DNA from: JAALKW01 sp963974485
GTDB lineage: Bacteria > Pseudomonadota > Gammaproteobacteria > Legionellales > Legionellaceae
Length of the DNA stretch: 32,272 nt
Assembly: GCA_963974485.1 (NCBI GenBank)
Contig: CAXBBS010000017.1
Location: 1-32,272 of the forward strand
Direction: 5' to 3'
Shown: positions 1-9,045 of the stretch, one piece after another
How positions within the stretch are numbered: the first letter of the stretch is position 1
How the letters are laid out: each line of letters opens with the position of its first letter
Made by a program: the position numbers and the translations under genes
Notes under the pieces: model-generated
Database searches by the model: none
Seen by the model: the letters and a program-made list of their open reading frames with translations, nothing else
Told to the model about the DNA's origin: nothing

Positions 1-110
1 AAATAGATCATCATGAATGATGAGATCGGCTATTATTTAGATGATCTTGCCCTGGGGACTCGGCTATAAAAATCATGTCGGCCTGGATTGCGCTTATTTT
101 GCTAAAGAAA

Positions 111-135
111 ATTTATAAAATTTAATTTTATAAAT
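111..135. terminator. AT-only inverted repeat at the katG stop
   Basis: Perfect 11-bp inverted repeat (111-121 and 125-135) around a 3-nt loop. It overlaps the katG stop codon at 128-130. It has no GC stem, so it could be a weak terminator or simply AT-rich sequence. The remaining bases 1-110 hold no gene I can support, only a short palindrome at 9-22. Confidence 0.25.
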
Positions 136-2317
136 CAAACCTATCCGCGTTCATGACTTTCGTCCATACGGCCGCAAAGTCATGAACAAATTTTTCTTGG
201 TTATCATCTTCTGCATAAACTTCTGCATAGGCCCGGAGAATAGCGTTCGAACCAAAGACCAAATCAACACGCGTTGCCGTCCACTTCACTTCGTCTGTCT
301 TACGACAACGGAGCTCGTATAAATTATGGCCAACCGGTTTCCAGTAAACATTCATATCCATTAAATTAACAAAAAAATCGGTTGTTAATTTACCCACCTG
401 ATGGGTTAAAACACCATGCGGCGTGCCACCATAATTTGTTCCTAAAACACGCATCCCCCCCATCAAAACCGTCATTTCGGGGGCTGTTAATCCCATAAGT
501 TGGGCTCTATCCAGCAAAAGATCTTCGGGTTTGACAGAATAATCTTGTTTAAGCCAATTTCTGAACCCATCATGCACGGGTTCTAGTACTTCGAAGGATT
601 CAATATCAGTCATGTCTTGCGTAGCATCACCACGACCTGGTCTAAACGGTATGTTTACATCGATACCAGCTGCTTTAGCCGCTTGCTCAATGCCAACATT
701 TCCCGCAAGCACAATCACATCGGCAAGACTCGCACCTGATTCAGCAGCTATTGGTTCTAATGCATGAAGTACACGCGCGAGCCGTTCTGGCTCATTACCT
801 TGCCAGTCTTTCTGTGGCAGAAGGCGGATGCGTGCACCATTGGCACCACCACGCATATCCGACCCCCGATACGTTCTTGCACTGTCCCACGCCGTCGTCA
901 CTATATCACTTAGGGTTAAGGCGCTCTGCTTTATTTTCTGTTTCACGGCATCAATATCATAATCCGTCGCGCCTTTCGGTACGGGATCTTGCCAAATCAG
1001 ATCTTCCTTGGGTACATCCGGTCCTTGATAACGTGCTTTAGGCCCCATGTCTCGATGGGTTAATTTAAACCAAGCTCGCGTAAAAACCTCTTCAAAATAT
1101 GCAGGATCATGATAAAAACGCTCGGATATTTTGCGATACTCAGGATCCATCTTCATGGCCATATCAGCATCGGTCATCATCGGAGAAAGACGAATCGATG
1201 GATCTTCAACATCCACCGGTTTATCTTCTTCTTTGAGATCAATAGGCTGCCATTGATGTGCGCCTGCCGGGCTTTTCTTCAGTTCCCAATCATACTCCAG
1301 CAATAATTTAAAATAACCATGATCCCATGTGGTCGGATGGGTCGTCCATGCGCCTTCTAAACCACTGGACACCGTATCACGGCCAATACCCCGGGTTGTT
1401 TTATTGATCCAGCCCAAACCTTGCTCTTCGAGATTAGCTGCTTCTGGGTTCGGTCCAAGTAAAGCTGCATCGCCATTGCCATGACATTTACCCACGGTAT
1501 GGCCACCCGCCGTTAACGCCACCGTTTCTTCATCATTCATGGCCATGCGGGCAAACGTGATACGCACATCTTCGGCCGTTCGCAACGGATCAGGCTTACC
1601 ATCAACGCCTTCGGGGTTCACATAAATTAACCCCATCTGTACCGCCGCCAATGGATTCTCGAGCGTCTCACGACTTTTGCCCTCGTAACGATTGGCATCT
1701 AACCACGCTTTTTCTGAGCCCCAATAAACATCTATTTCTGGATGCCAAATATCTTCGCGACCAAACCCAAAACCAAAGGTTTTTAATCCCATCGACTCAT
1801 AAGCCATGTTGCCGGCAAGAATCATGAGATCAGCCCAACTTAATTTGCTACCGTATTTTTTTTTGATGGGCCAAAGTAATCGGCGTGCTTTATCTAAATT
1901 GACGTTATCAGGCCAAGAATTAAGCGGCGCGAACCGTTGATTTCCTGTACCTGCACCACCACGGCCATCGGCGGTACGATAAGAACCTGCGGCATGCCAT
2001 GCCATACGAATCATCAAACCACCGTAGTGACCCCAATCAGCAGGCCACCAAGCCTGACTATCGGTCATGAGCGAACGTAAGTCGTGTTTAAGCGCATCAA
2101 CATCCAATGTTTTTAAAGCTTCTTTGTAATTGAAATTTTTATCCAACGGATTCGTTTTTGTATCATGCTGATGTAAAATATCGAGATTTAAGGCATTCGG
2201 CCACCAATCCATGTTGGTGTTTTTTGAGGTTGCGCCGCCATGCATCACAGGGCATTGTCCACGTGACGGCGCCGTGATTTTATTCTTATCCATATCTGAA
2301 CTCATGCCTAATTCCAT
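128..2317 (-). CDS. katG: Catalase-peroxidase KatG
   Basis: Bifunctional haem enzyme that removes hydrogen peroxide by catalase and peroxidase reactions in the cytoplasm. The 729-residue length fits the two-domain family. The distal haem pocket is visible as R104, W107 and H108. The catalase-specific Trp-Tyr-Met crosslink corresponds to W107, Y232 (in MGLIYVNPEG) and M258 (in RMAMND). The proximal haem ligand is H273 in GGHTVGK. The C-terminal domain is complete and ends in the usual MNADRFDL. There is no signal peptide. The first ATG (2317) has no clear ribosome-binding site; the in-frame ATG at 2305 is preceded by GGAA at 6 nt and gives a more family-like N-terminus, so it may be the true start (725 aa). 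The gene stands alone, divergent from the TPR-methyltransferase gene. Its usual role is oxidative-stress defence. Confidence 0.97.
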   Translation of the reverse strand: MELGMSSDMDKNKITAPSRGQCPVMHGGATSKNTNMDWWPNALNLDILHQHDTKTNPLDKNFNYKEALKTLDVDALKHDLRSLMTDSQAWWPADWGHYGGLMIRMAWHAAGSYRTADGRGGAGTGNQRFAPLNSWPDNVNLDKARRLLWPIKKKYGSKLSWADLMILAGNMAYESMGLKTFGFGFGREDIWHPEIDVYWGSEKAWLDANRYEGKSRETLENPLAAVQMGLIYVNPEGVDGKPDPLRTAEDVRITFARMAMNDEETVALTAGGHTVGKCHGNGDAALLGPNPEAANLEEQGLGWINKTTRGIGRDTVSSGLEGAWTTHPTTWDHGYFKLLLEYDWELKKSPAGAHQWQPIDLKEEDKPVDVEDPSIRLSPMMTDADMAMKMDPEYRKISERFYHDPAYFEEVFTRAWFKLTHRDMGPKARYQGPDVPKEDLIWQDPVPKGATDYDIDAVKQKIKQSALTLSDIVTTAWDSARTYRGSDMRGGANGARIRLLPQKDWQGNEPERLARVLHALEPIAAESGASLADVIVLAGNVGIEQAAKAAGIDVNIPFRPGRGDATQDMTDIESFEVLEPVHDGFRNWLKQDYSVKPEDLLLDRAQLMGLTAPEMTVLMGGMRVLGTNYGGTPHGVLTHQVGKLTTDFFVNLMDMNVYWKPVGHNLYELRCRKTDEVKWTATRVDLVFGSNAILRAYAEVYAEDDNQEKFVHDFAAVWTKVMNADRFDL

Positions 2318-2338
2318 CCGTAAATTAGTGTGAGTCTA

Positions 2339-2367
2339 AATATAAACAAAACTGACTCCGTGAGCAA
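2339..2367 (-). promoter_or_regulatory. Putative sigma-70 promoter of katG
   Basis: On the minus strand, TTGCTC (4 of 6 matches to the -35 consensus, 2362-2367) is followed after exactly 17 nt by TATATT (5 of 6 to the -10 consensus, 2339-2344), just upstream of katG. No OxyR or Fur operator could be recognised by eye. Confidence 0.5.
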
Positions 2368-2492
2368 ACCCTGATCTCTTTAGGGCAAACGCTGAATCGA
2401 CACCCGCGTACTAAAAATCATTGCCTTCAAACGCAATCAATGCCACGATCACACCAGAAGTTATGAATGCATCATGAGTACAGATCAGCGCT

Positions 2493-4001
2493 ATGACCCA
2501 AATGCCCGAAGTATGTTTAACAGCAGCACATGAGCATCAAAAATCTGCTCGCATTCCTGAGGCGATTGCAGCCTATGAATCGCTGTTACAACAAAAAACC
2601 TCACTATCCCCAGCAGATCACAATAATTTGGCTACGCTCTATGAGCGCATGGGCAATCCAAACCAAGCATTAAAGCATTACGCTCTGGCCGTACATGCAG
2701 CCCCCGATTTTGCGATCGCGCATTATAATTTAGGTCTGATTTTTTTAAAACAAAATAAACTGGATGCTGCGGCAACACAATTTAATAATGTTTTAATATT
2801 AAACCCTGAGCATACGAACGCGCAATTTTATCAAGGTATTATTAGCCTCACGCGCCATGAATTAGATGCAGCAGAAAAAGCCTTTCAATCCGTACTTGCA
2901 CAACACAAAGAACACGCTGATGCACTGGCAAACTTAGGGGTAATCGCTCTAAAGCGGGATCAAGGCCAACAAGCCATCACGTACTTTAGCCAAGCACTGG
3001 CATTTGATAAACATCATGAAGATGCGCGTAATAACCTTGCTGCAACGTTTATGCATTACGATCGTTTTGAAAATGCACTCACGCATTATGCGTTGTTACT
3101 CGAAACGTACCCCAACAATCTCGAATACCACTACAACGCCGGTGTGGCTGAAATGATGCTCGGTCAACTCGAACATGCAACCAAGCATTTTGAGTTGATT
3201 CTTAAACACACACCAACACACCATGCTTGCCTCACGAACTTAGCCAGTATTGCCCAGCGCCTAGGACAATCGCACAAAGCCGTGGATTACTTAACACAGG
3301 CGCATGATGTTAATCCTGACGACAAAAGCAGTCAGTTTATGCTCGATGCCTTTAAGCACGGCAAAGAACAGCGCCCTGCGTGTCCCGAGTACGCGCAAAA
3401 TTTATTTGATAATTATGCTCTGCACTACGAAAAGCACATGACAGAAACCTTGGGATACAGCGTGCCTCGACATATGGCTCAAGTCCTGCATCAGCTCATT
3501 CCTTCGCTGCAGGTCGAGCGTGCACTTGACTTAGGCTGTGGGACGGGTCTTTCTGGCATCATCCTCCGTGAATTAAGCCAGCACTTAACCGGTGTCGATC
3601 TCTCACCTAAAATGCTGGCGCATGCGCGTGAAAAAGCCATCTATGATGAGCTTATCGAAGCTGAAATTATCACGTACTTAACCCAATTAACGCCAAAAAA
3701 CACCACATTTGATCTCATAACAGCCGCAGATGTCTTGCCCTACTTGGGTGATTTATCGCCTTTATTTGAACACGTTAAAACATGCCTCGCACCGCGCGGC
3801 TTATTGATTGTAACGCATGAGATCTGTGACGCTGCTAACTGGATGTTACAAACAACGGCACGTTTTGCGCATCATCCTCGCTACCTGATAGCCTTAGCTG
3901 AAGAGCATGGCTTTAAGATTGTACACCACGAATCTTTCGTTGCTCGAAAACACTACGACGACGACTTACCGGTCATGCTTTATGCCTTGCAACGCCCGTG
4001 A
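2493..4001 (+). CDS. TPR-repeat protein with C-terminal SAM-dependent methyltransferase domain
   Basis: The 502-residue protein has two parts. Residues about 5-280 form a run of tetratricopeptide repeats, recognisable by the recurring pattern N-L-(x)-Y/G ... A ... Y/F ... AL. Residues about 300-500 form a class I methyltransferase, with SAM-binding motif I LDLGCGTG at 345-352, an acidic residue at the end of strand 2 (GVDLSP), and a preceding LFDNYALHYEKHM stretch typical of TPR-linked methyltransferases. The substrate is unknown; the TPR part probably binds a protein partner. No signal peptide or membrane segment is present. The ATG has no strong ribosome-binding site, so the start is provisional. 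The 3' end overlaps the AddB-like gene by 20 nt, suggesting translational coupling. Confidence 0.85.
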   Translation: MTQMPEVCLTAAHEHQKSARIPEAIAAYESLLQQKTSLSPADHNNLATLYERMGNPNQALKHYALAVHAAPDFAIAHYNLGLIFLKQNKLDAAATQFNNVLILNPEHTNAQFYQGIISLTRHELDAAEKAFQSVLAQHKEHADALANLGVIALKRDQGQQAITYFSQALAFDKHHEDARNNLAATFMHYDRFENALTHYALLLETYPNNLEYHYNAGVAEMMLGQLEHATKHFELILKHTPTHHACLTNLASIAQRLGQSHKAVDYLTQAHDVNPDDKSSQFMLDAFKHGKEQRPACPEYAQNLFDNYALHYEKHMTETLGYSVPRHMAQVLHQLIPSLQVERALDLGCGTGLSGIILRELSQHLTGVDLSPKMLAHAREKAIYDELIEAEIITYLTQLTPKNTTFDLITAADVLPYLGDLSPLFEHVKTCLAPRGLLIVTHEICDAANWMLQTTARFAHHPRYLIALAEEHGFKIVHHESFVARKHYDDDLPVMLYALQRP

Positions 4002-6522
4002 GCATCAGCAGCTAAACACCGTTATTCAAGCCATGCGAGACGGTGCTGCAATTGTTACGCCAAATAACCGCCTTGCAGAGCAGCTTTTAGCTCGTTATAT
4101 AACCGAAGACGGTCGACGCACACTTGAAAAGCCGACCTGCCTACCTTATCAAGCATTTTTACAGCATGCATTTGAACGTCTTTGCCATCAACACCCCCAC
4201 GACACACACCCGGTATTATTAAACGAAGCACAACTCCGCACCGTATGGCGTCACGTATTAACCCCGGACGAAAACAGCCAGCATCATCAAAAACTATTAA
4301 ATTCGGTGCTTAGCGCTTGGACTGTTTGCAACGACTGGCAAATTAACATGCCCCATCCAGACTTTGCACTCACGGAACAAACCCAGCAGTTTGAAACCTG
4401 GCGCGCAAGCGGTGAGGCACGCTTAAGCAGCTTAGGTGCTTTGGCCAAGCAGCAACTTGTGGCGCACTTAATTAAGCACTTAAAACATCCGCCGTTTAAA
4501 CGCATTTTATGGGTTTGTTTTGATGAGTACACGCCTATACAACAAGCATTTCAATCACATTTAAGCGCTCTCGGTGTCGAGCAAGAACATGATGATTTTC
4601 TAGGTGATATTACGTATACAACCTATCAATGCATGGCGCGTGATAAACACGACGAATACGCACGTATGCTGTATTTTATACAAGAAAAGCGTAAAGAAAA
4701 CGCGACGCATATCGGCTTAGTGATTCCTGACTTAAATCAAGATGCCCCCAGTCTTATGCGTTATTTTAAACGCCATCTTCCCGAAGATGTCTTTAATATT
4801 TCGCTTGGAAAACCGCTCACCGAATATCCTTTGGTTGCTCATGCCTTACAGTGGATAAGCCTGAATCAGGCTGAGCTAAGTCAACATCAAGCGCAGCTTT
4901 TATTAAGCTCACCGCATCTTATGGCTGCTCAATCTGAGTTTTTAGCACGTGCTGCATGTTTAAATAACATCCCGCTGTTACAAGAGCAACGTATTCCTTT
5001 TATGCGCTTTAAGCGTGCGATTCAAACACCTGCCCCTGCACTTGCTGAAGCACTCAACACGCTAAAAAGCTACCCAACAACCGAGACTCCGCTTGCTTGG
5101 GCGCGTTTTTTTTATGAACGTTTAACGCAGCTCGGCTTTCCAGGTGAGGCAGGCTTGACCTCAGCGCAGTACCAATGCTTTCAACGCTTAATTGCTCTGA
5201 TGGATGATTTTATTGCGCTTTCTGTGGTCACGCCAAGCATGTGCGCCAAAGAAGCGTTTCGAGCCTTGCATGATTTAGCAAAAAACACGATTTTTCAACC
5301 TGAAAAATCAGATGCCCCCGTGCAAATATTAGGACTCCTCGAGGCTTCAGGCTGCACGTTTGATGCCGTATGGATGTCTGGATCAACCGATCAAAAACTT
5401 CCAACACGCACACGTCTATCCGCGTTTATTCCTATCGCGTTGCAACGCGAGCTCGACATGCCCTACGCCAATGCTTCGCGAGAGCAACGCCTGGCCGAAA
5501 AACGCATCAAACGCCTGCAACTTGCAAGCCAAGAGCAAGTGTTTAGTTATCCAGCGCTTATCGGCGATATACCCGCTTTACCTAGCCCGCTGATTTTAGA
5601 TTACCCATTATTGCCTCAAACACGAACACCAACGCCTACATCACACCCAACCCAATTGCTGACAGAACAAGAGCCTTACACCTATCCATTAACAGAACAA
5701 GACACGCGTACGGGTGGCACCGCACGTCTTGCAGACCAAGCGCTTTGTCCGTTTAGAGCCTTTGCAGCACATCGCCTCAAAGCTACCACAGCCTCAGAAC
5801 CCACAGAGGGCCCTGACGCCATGCTTCGCGGACACGTGATTCATCATATTTTAGAGCTGCTTTGGAAAAAATTAAAAACGCAACGCGCGCTTATTGCGTG
5901 TCGCCAGACTGAGCTCGAAACGCATATTGATACGGCGATCCAAACAGCACTCGCGCCTATCAAAGCCAATAAACCCACGTCGTTTCCAGAACTCATGCAA
6001 ACCGTTGAGCACGCACGTTTAAAACGCTTAGTCTATGCTTGCCTTACCTGGGATAAATCTCGCCCGGCCTTTGATATTGAAGCCATCGAAGAAAGTTATC
6101 AGCTAACGCTCGGCGAGCTTGAATTCCGCGTGCGCGTTGACCGCATTGACCGCCTTCATACCGGTGGGAAATGGGTGTTAGACTACAAAAGCCGCCTACC
6201 TTCACCACTACCGTGGCATGAGGAACGTCCTGAGTCACCCCAATTACTTTTATATGCGTTATTAGACGACGCCATTCGTGGTTTATTATTTGTTGAGCTT
6301 AAAAACGGTCAAACTGCTTGCCGTGGCTTTACTGAAAACACGGCTGACATTCAAGGTATCAAGACGATTAAAGAAGATGAAGCTTGGTCAACCTACCAGC
6401 ATACATGGCACCAACGACTCACAACACTCGCTCATGAATATCAAACAGGCCACAGCCTGCCACGCCCCCCTAAAAAAAGCACCTGTCAAACCTGTAATTT
6501 TCAGCCTTTGTGTCGAGTTTAA
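3982..6522 (+). CDS. AddB-like PD-(D/E)XK nuclease with iron-sulfur cluster motif (probable DNA repair protein)
   Basis: The 846-residue protein resembles the proteobacterial 'probable DNA repair protein' family related to AddB. The N-terminus (VTPNNRLAEQLL) fits a degenerate UvrD-like helicase domain, but no Walker A motif is visible, so ATPase activity is unlikely. The C-terminal nuclease domain has D720 (RVDRID) and D734-Y-K736, the PD-(D/E)XK core, followed by QLLLYALL. Four cysteines match the AddB-type 4Fe-4S cluster: C589 (ALCPF) plus C835-x2-C838-x5-C844 at the extreme C-terminus. The longest frame begins at 3907, but that would overlap the upstream gene by 95 nt; ATG 3982 gives a 20-nt overlap. 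No AddA or RecB partner lies in the window. Expected role: processing of DNA ends during repair. Confidence 0.85.
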   Translation: MPCNAREHQQLNTVIQAMRDGAAIVTPNNRLAEQLLARYITEDGRRTLEKPTCLPYQAFLQHAFERLCHQHPHDTHPVLLNEAQLRTVWRHVLTPDENSQHHQKLLNSVLSAWTVCNDWQINMPHPDFALTEQTQQFETWRASGEARLSSLGALAKQQLVAHLIKHLKHPPFKRILWVCFDEYTPIQQAFQSHLSALGVEQEHDDFLGDITYTTYQCMARDKHDEYARMLYFIQEKRKENATHIGLVIPDLNQDAPSLMRYFKRHLPEDVFNISLGKPLTEYPLVAHALQWISLNQAELSQHQAQLLLSSPHLMAAQSEFLARAACLNNIPLLQEQRIPFMRFKRAIQTPAPALAEALNTLKSYPTTETPLAWARFFYERLTQLGFPGEAGLTSAQYQCFQRLIALMDDFIALSVVTPSMCAKEAFRALHDLAKNTIFQPEKSDAPVQILGLLEASGCTFDAVWMSGSTDQKLPTRTRLSAFIPIALQRELDMPYANASREQRLAEKRIKRLQLASQEQVFSYPALIGDIPALPSPLILDYPLLPQTRTPTPTSHPTQLLTEQEPYTYPLTEQDTRTGGTARLADQALCPFRAFAAHRLKATTASEPTEGPDAMLRGHVIHHILELLWKKLKTQRALIACRQTELETHIDTAIQTALAPIKANKPTSFPELMQTVEHARLKRLVYACLTWDKSRPAFDIEAIEESYQLTLGELEFRVRVDRIDRLHTGGKWVLDYKSRLPSPLPWHEERPESPQLLLYALLDDAIRGLLFVELKNGQTACRGFTENTADIQGIKTIKEDEAWSTYQHTWHQRLTTLAHEYQTGHSLPRPPKKSTCQTCNFQPLCRV

Positions 6523-6595
6523 ACAACCACAAAATTTACACAAAAAGAACAAGATGTTAATATAGCTCACATCTTCGCCGCCAAGGTACCAATAT

Positions 6596-7486
6596 ATGAA
6601 GCAAAGCAATGCTATTATCGCTATTGTTACACCTGATCGCTTTAAACATTTTATTGCTAACCCAAATATCGATGCGAATAAAAATAATGTTGAACATAGC
6701 GGTCATTTGCATTGCATTGAGGGGTATCTATTCACTCAGGGCGTGAACGTTGATGATAGCTCAACATCAGATCAGGACTTGGAGATTTTAGTAAGAGAAA
6801 AAAGTTTTCCAAGAAGACTTAGGCAGATTGTTACAGAAGATATTGATCTTATTAGTATTCTAGACCAAGAAATATTTCCTGATGAAGCTCCCCTAAACCT
6901 TAGCCATTGTCATGATCAAGAATATTCGTGGCTCATATCTGACACCCATAATCCATGTAATGTATTAAGCTATATTTTCGTTACCAAAACCAAAAAAGAT
7001 GAGCTTTTTATTCATAATTTAGGAACTTTGCTTGATGCTCGTGGAAAAGGTCTAGCGAGTGTTTTATTGAAACAAGTACTCAAACAAGCCGATGTATCAG
7101 ATAGCTCGATTAGACTTAGCGTGCGTGTAACTAATGAAGCTGCCACCACGTTATATAAAAAGTTTGGCTTTGTAGCAGAAGTTCGTGGTGATTTAGAGTG
7201 GCTATCCATGCAACGCCCCTCCCTAAGCACAAGGCTGAGCAACACAGCTCCCCGTGAAATTAAAATCGATGATTGGAATTTTCGCTTCAAATGTCTCGGT
7301 GGTATAATAGCAGTAGCTGGAGGCGCGATGCTTGTTACTGCCTTATTGCTCACCATGCCAAAATTAACCATTGCAGGTACTTGTTTATTAGGATCGGGTA
7401 TTGCTATAGGCTATTTCTTTTCAGGCCGGCCTTCTGAAAATGAACCCTCGTCGCACTTAAATCCACAGCGTGCCACGCCCTCCTAA
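6596..7486 (+). CDS. GNAT-family N-acetyltransferase with C-terminal transmembrane hairpin
   Basis: The 296-residue protein carries a GNAT fold at about residues 65-205. The acetyl-CoA loop RGKGLA (149-154) matches the Q/R-x-x-G-x-G/A motif, and NEAATTLYKKFGF (180-192) is the usual C-terminal GNAT motif. After the enzyme domain come two hydrophobic segments (about 233-254 and 257-275) separated by a short MPK turn, then a polar Ser/Pro-rich tail. This predicts a hairpin membrane anchor, which ordinary bacterial GNATs lack. The first 60 residues match nothing I recognise. AAGG lies 9 nt before the ATG. The acetyl acceptor is unknown. In a Legionellales setting, a catalytic domain plus membrane hairpin suggests a translocated effector, but this is inference. 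Confidence 0.75.
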   Translation: MKQSNAIIAIVTPDRFKHFIANPNIDANKNNVEHSGHLHCIEGYLFTQGVNVDDSSTSDQDLEILVREKSFPRRLRQIVTEDIDLISILDQEIFPDEAPLNLSHCHDQEYSWLISDTHNPCNVLSYIFVTKTKKDELFIHNLGTLLDARGKGLASVLLKQVLKQADVSDSSIRLSVRVTNEAATTLYKKFGFVAEVRGDLEWLSMQRPSLSTRLSNTAPREIKIDDWNFRFKCLGGIIAVAGGAMLVTALLLTMPKLTIAGTCLLGSGIAIGYFFSGRPSENEPSSHLNPQRATPS

Positions 7487-7599
7487 AAAATCAACGGCTA
7501 AAAATTTAAAACTGGCGAAATTTATCTATTTGATACATGATAACAACTGTTTCTTACGAAATGCTTACTTGAGATAATGCGAACAAAGGAGCTGTTTCC

Positions 7600-8166
7600 A
7601 TGAAAAAGACATCACTTGCCATCGCTTTACTTGTGCTTATACCTACCCTAAGTTTTGCCGAAGAAGAGGTCATCACACGAACCGAAACACCTGCGCCCAT
7701 AACACCTCCGTCACCAGCCGTGATTAACTGTCAGTATCAACTCCCTGAAGATACCGCGTCTGTTGAGCAAGCACTGATAACCACCTGGGCAGAAAAAGCT
7801 TTGGTTCAATCCTTTCAGTTTGTTCCGGAAAATATGAATACCGAACTCGAAGCCCTTAAATCATGCTACACCGACCAAGGGTGGAAGGCGTTTAACGAAG
7901 CGCTTAAAACATCCGGCAACCTTGAGGCGATTCGCTCCAACAACCTCAACGTAACCAGTAAAATTGCGGGTGAAATACACGTCGAAAACATCAAAGAAAA
8001 GCAGTGGAAAGTTTCTATGCCACTCAAAGTCACTTACGAGAACAAAGAAAAACACTTACTTCAGACTCTGAACGTGGATTTATTGATTGCTCTAAAAAAA
8101 TCAGGATCGTTTGGCATTATGCAAGTCATTGCTGCGCCAGAGCAAAACAAAGAAAAAAAAGTATAA
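7600..8166 (+). CDS. DotI/IcmL-family exported protein (type IVB secretion-related)
   Basis: The 188-residue protein has a clear Sec signal peptide (residues 1-20, ending SFA). The mature part matches the DotI/IcmL periplasmic domain: WAEKALVQSF, then YTDQGWKAFNEAL (90-102), SGNLEAI (105-111), a W-x-V-x-x-P-L-x-V-x-Y-x-N core (136-148) and FGIMQVIAAP near the end. True IcmL/DotI is an inner-membrane subunit of the Dot/Icm system with an N-terminal membrane helix. This copy has a cleavable signal and two cysteines in the mature part (C44, C89), so it is probably a soluble periplasmic paralogue. AAAGGAG lies 8 nt before the ATG. No other dot/icm genes are in the window. Family assignment is good; function is not established. 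Confidence 0.82.
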   Translation: MKKTSLAIALLVLIPTLSFAEEEVITRTETPAPITPPSPAVINCQYQLPEDTASVEQALITTWAEKALVQSFQFVPENMNTELEALKSCYTDQGWKAFNEALKTSGNLEAIRSNNLNVTSKIAGEIHVENIKEKQWKVSMPLKVTYENKEKHLLQTLNVDLLIALKKSGSFGIMQVIAAPEQNKEKKV

Positions 8167-8181
8167 TTTAAATCATTGCTT

Positions 8182-8219
8182 CCCTTCATCCGAACAGAAT
8201 ACGCCATGCGGGTGAGGGG
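8182..8219 (+). terminator. Possible hairpin terminator after the DotI/IcmL-like gene
   Basis: The arms 8182-8192 and 8209-8219 can form an 11-bp stem in plus-strand RNA with two G-U wobbles and a 16-nt loop. It lies between two convergent genes. No U-tract follows, so intrinsic termination is uncertain. Confidence 0.3.
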
Positions 8220-8627
8220 CTAAGCTAGAACGAGCACTAAAAAAAATAACCAGCTGAATAAATAGAGCTTCGCCAGACGAGCCGCTTGCTGCTTGACAGA
8301 CCCATCACGCTTTAGCTTCCAATAAAAAAGCCATGCGGTCATGCTTGCAGGAAGATATAAACTTAAAACACGAGCAGTAAACCAAAGAAGTTTATGAGGT
8401 AGTACAGCGGTAAACTTCGCCGTAAAAAAAGCAAGACTCGCTTTAAAATAAGCGAGCACCCAAAGAACCTCTTCATCAAACCAAACCCACAAAAACGACA
8501 CAATCACCATGGGTAAAAGTACACGCACCCACGTCACCGAAAGCACGCTTTTAAGCCACGCAGTAATTTCATTCGTGAAAGCAACAAAAATAGCTGAAAA
8601 AACCACCAGAAAAAGAACAAGCCCCAT
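8220..8627 (-). CDS. Small integral membrane protein of unknown function
   Basis: A 135-residue, strongly hydrophobic protein with three or four likely membrane helices: residues about 2-18, 33-52, 79-100 and 120-135. A basic loop between the last two (KLKRDG...KQQAARLAK) probably faces the cytoplasm. I recognise no family or catalytic motif. It is the last gene of the gmk-rpoZ-spoT-ridA run, 28 nt after ridA, and has its own good ribosome-binding site (AAGGTGA, 6 nt from the ATG). It is therefore likely translated with the stringent-response operon. The position says little about function. Confidence 0.7.
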   Translation of the reverse strand: MGLVLFLVVFSAIFVAFTNEITAWLKSVLSVTWVRVLLPMVIVSFLWVWFDEEVLWVLAYFKASLAFFTAKFTAVLPHKLLWFTARVLSLYLPASMTAWLFYWKLKRDGSVKQQAARLAKLYLFSWLFFLVLVLA

Positions 8628-8655
8628 ATTAAATCACCTTTTACAACACCTCTAC

Positions 8656-9045
8656 CTAATCGACCGAATCAACCATGATCGCATCAATCTCCAAGCGCGC
8701 TCCACGTGGCAATGCTGTCACACCAAAGGCTGTACGCGCGGGATAAGGCTCCGAAAAATAACGTGCCATCGCGTGATTAACACGCGGCATATGCGTTAAA
8801 TCTTTCAAATACACGGTAAGCTTCACCACATCATTGAGGCTTCCGCCTGCGGCAACGCATACGGCAGATAAATTATCAAAAACTTGCGTTATTTGTGCAT
8901 CAATCGCCTCGGAACACAACGTCATCGTACTTGGATCAAGAGGAATTTGGCCTGATAAATACACCGTTTTATCCACACGAACGGCTTGACTATAGGTACC
9001 GATAGCTTCAGGAGCATTTTTTGTTTGTATCGCTTGTTTCATCAT
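8656..9045 (-). CDS. ridA: Rid-family (YjgF/YER057c/UK114) enamine/imine deaminase
   Basis: The 129-residue protein is a typical RidA subunit, expected to form a trimer that hydrolyses reactive 2-aminoacrylate-type enamines released by PLP enzymes. Family hallmarks seen are GTYSQAV near the N-terminus, YLSGQIPLDP (29-38), R104 in the PARTAFGV motif (binds the substrate carboxylate) and E119 in LEIDAI. The start overlaps the spoT stop as ATGA, so the two are translationally coupled. A rid gene directly after spoT also occurs in Pseudomonas and Coxiella-type genomes, so this order is ancestral rather than special. Confidence 0.93.
   Translation of the reverse strand: MMKQAIQTKNAPEAIGTYSQAVRVDKTVYLSGQIPLDPSTMTLCSEAIDAQITQVFDNLSAVCVAAGGSLNDVVKLTVYLKDLTHMPRVNHAMARYFSEPYPARTAFGVTALPRGARLEIDAIMVDSVD

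Noticed and set aside
1856..1864. Run of nine T (A on the coding strand) in katG, a possible slippage site
   Set aside because: It encodes KKK in frame at a lysine-rich position of the family, and the reading frame is intact on both sides. A/T runs of this size are ordinary here.
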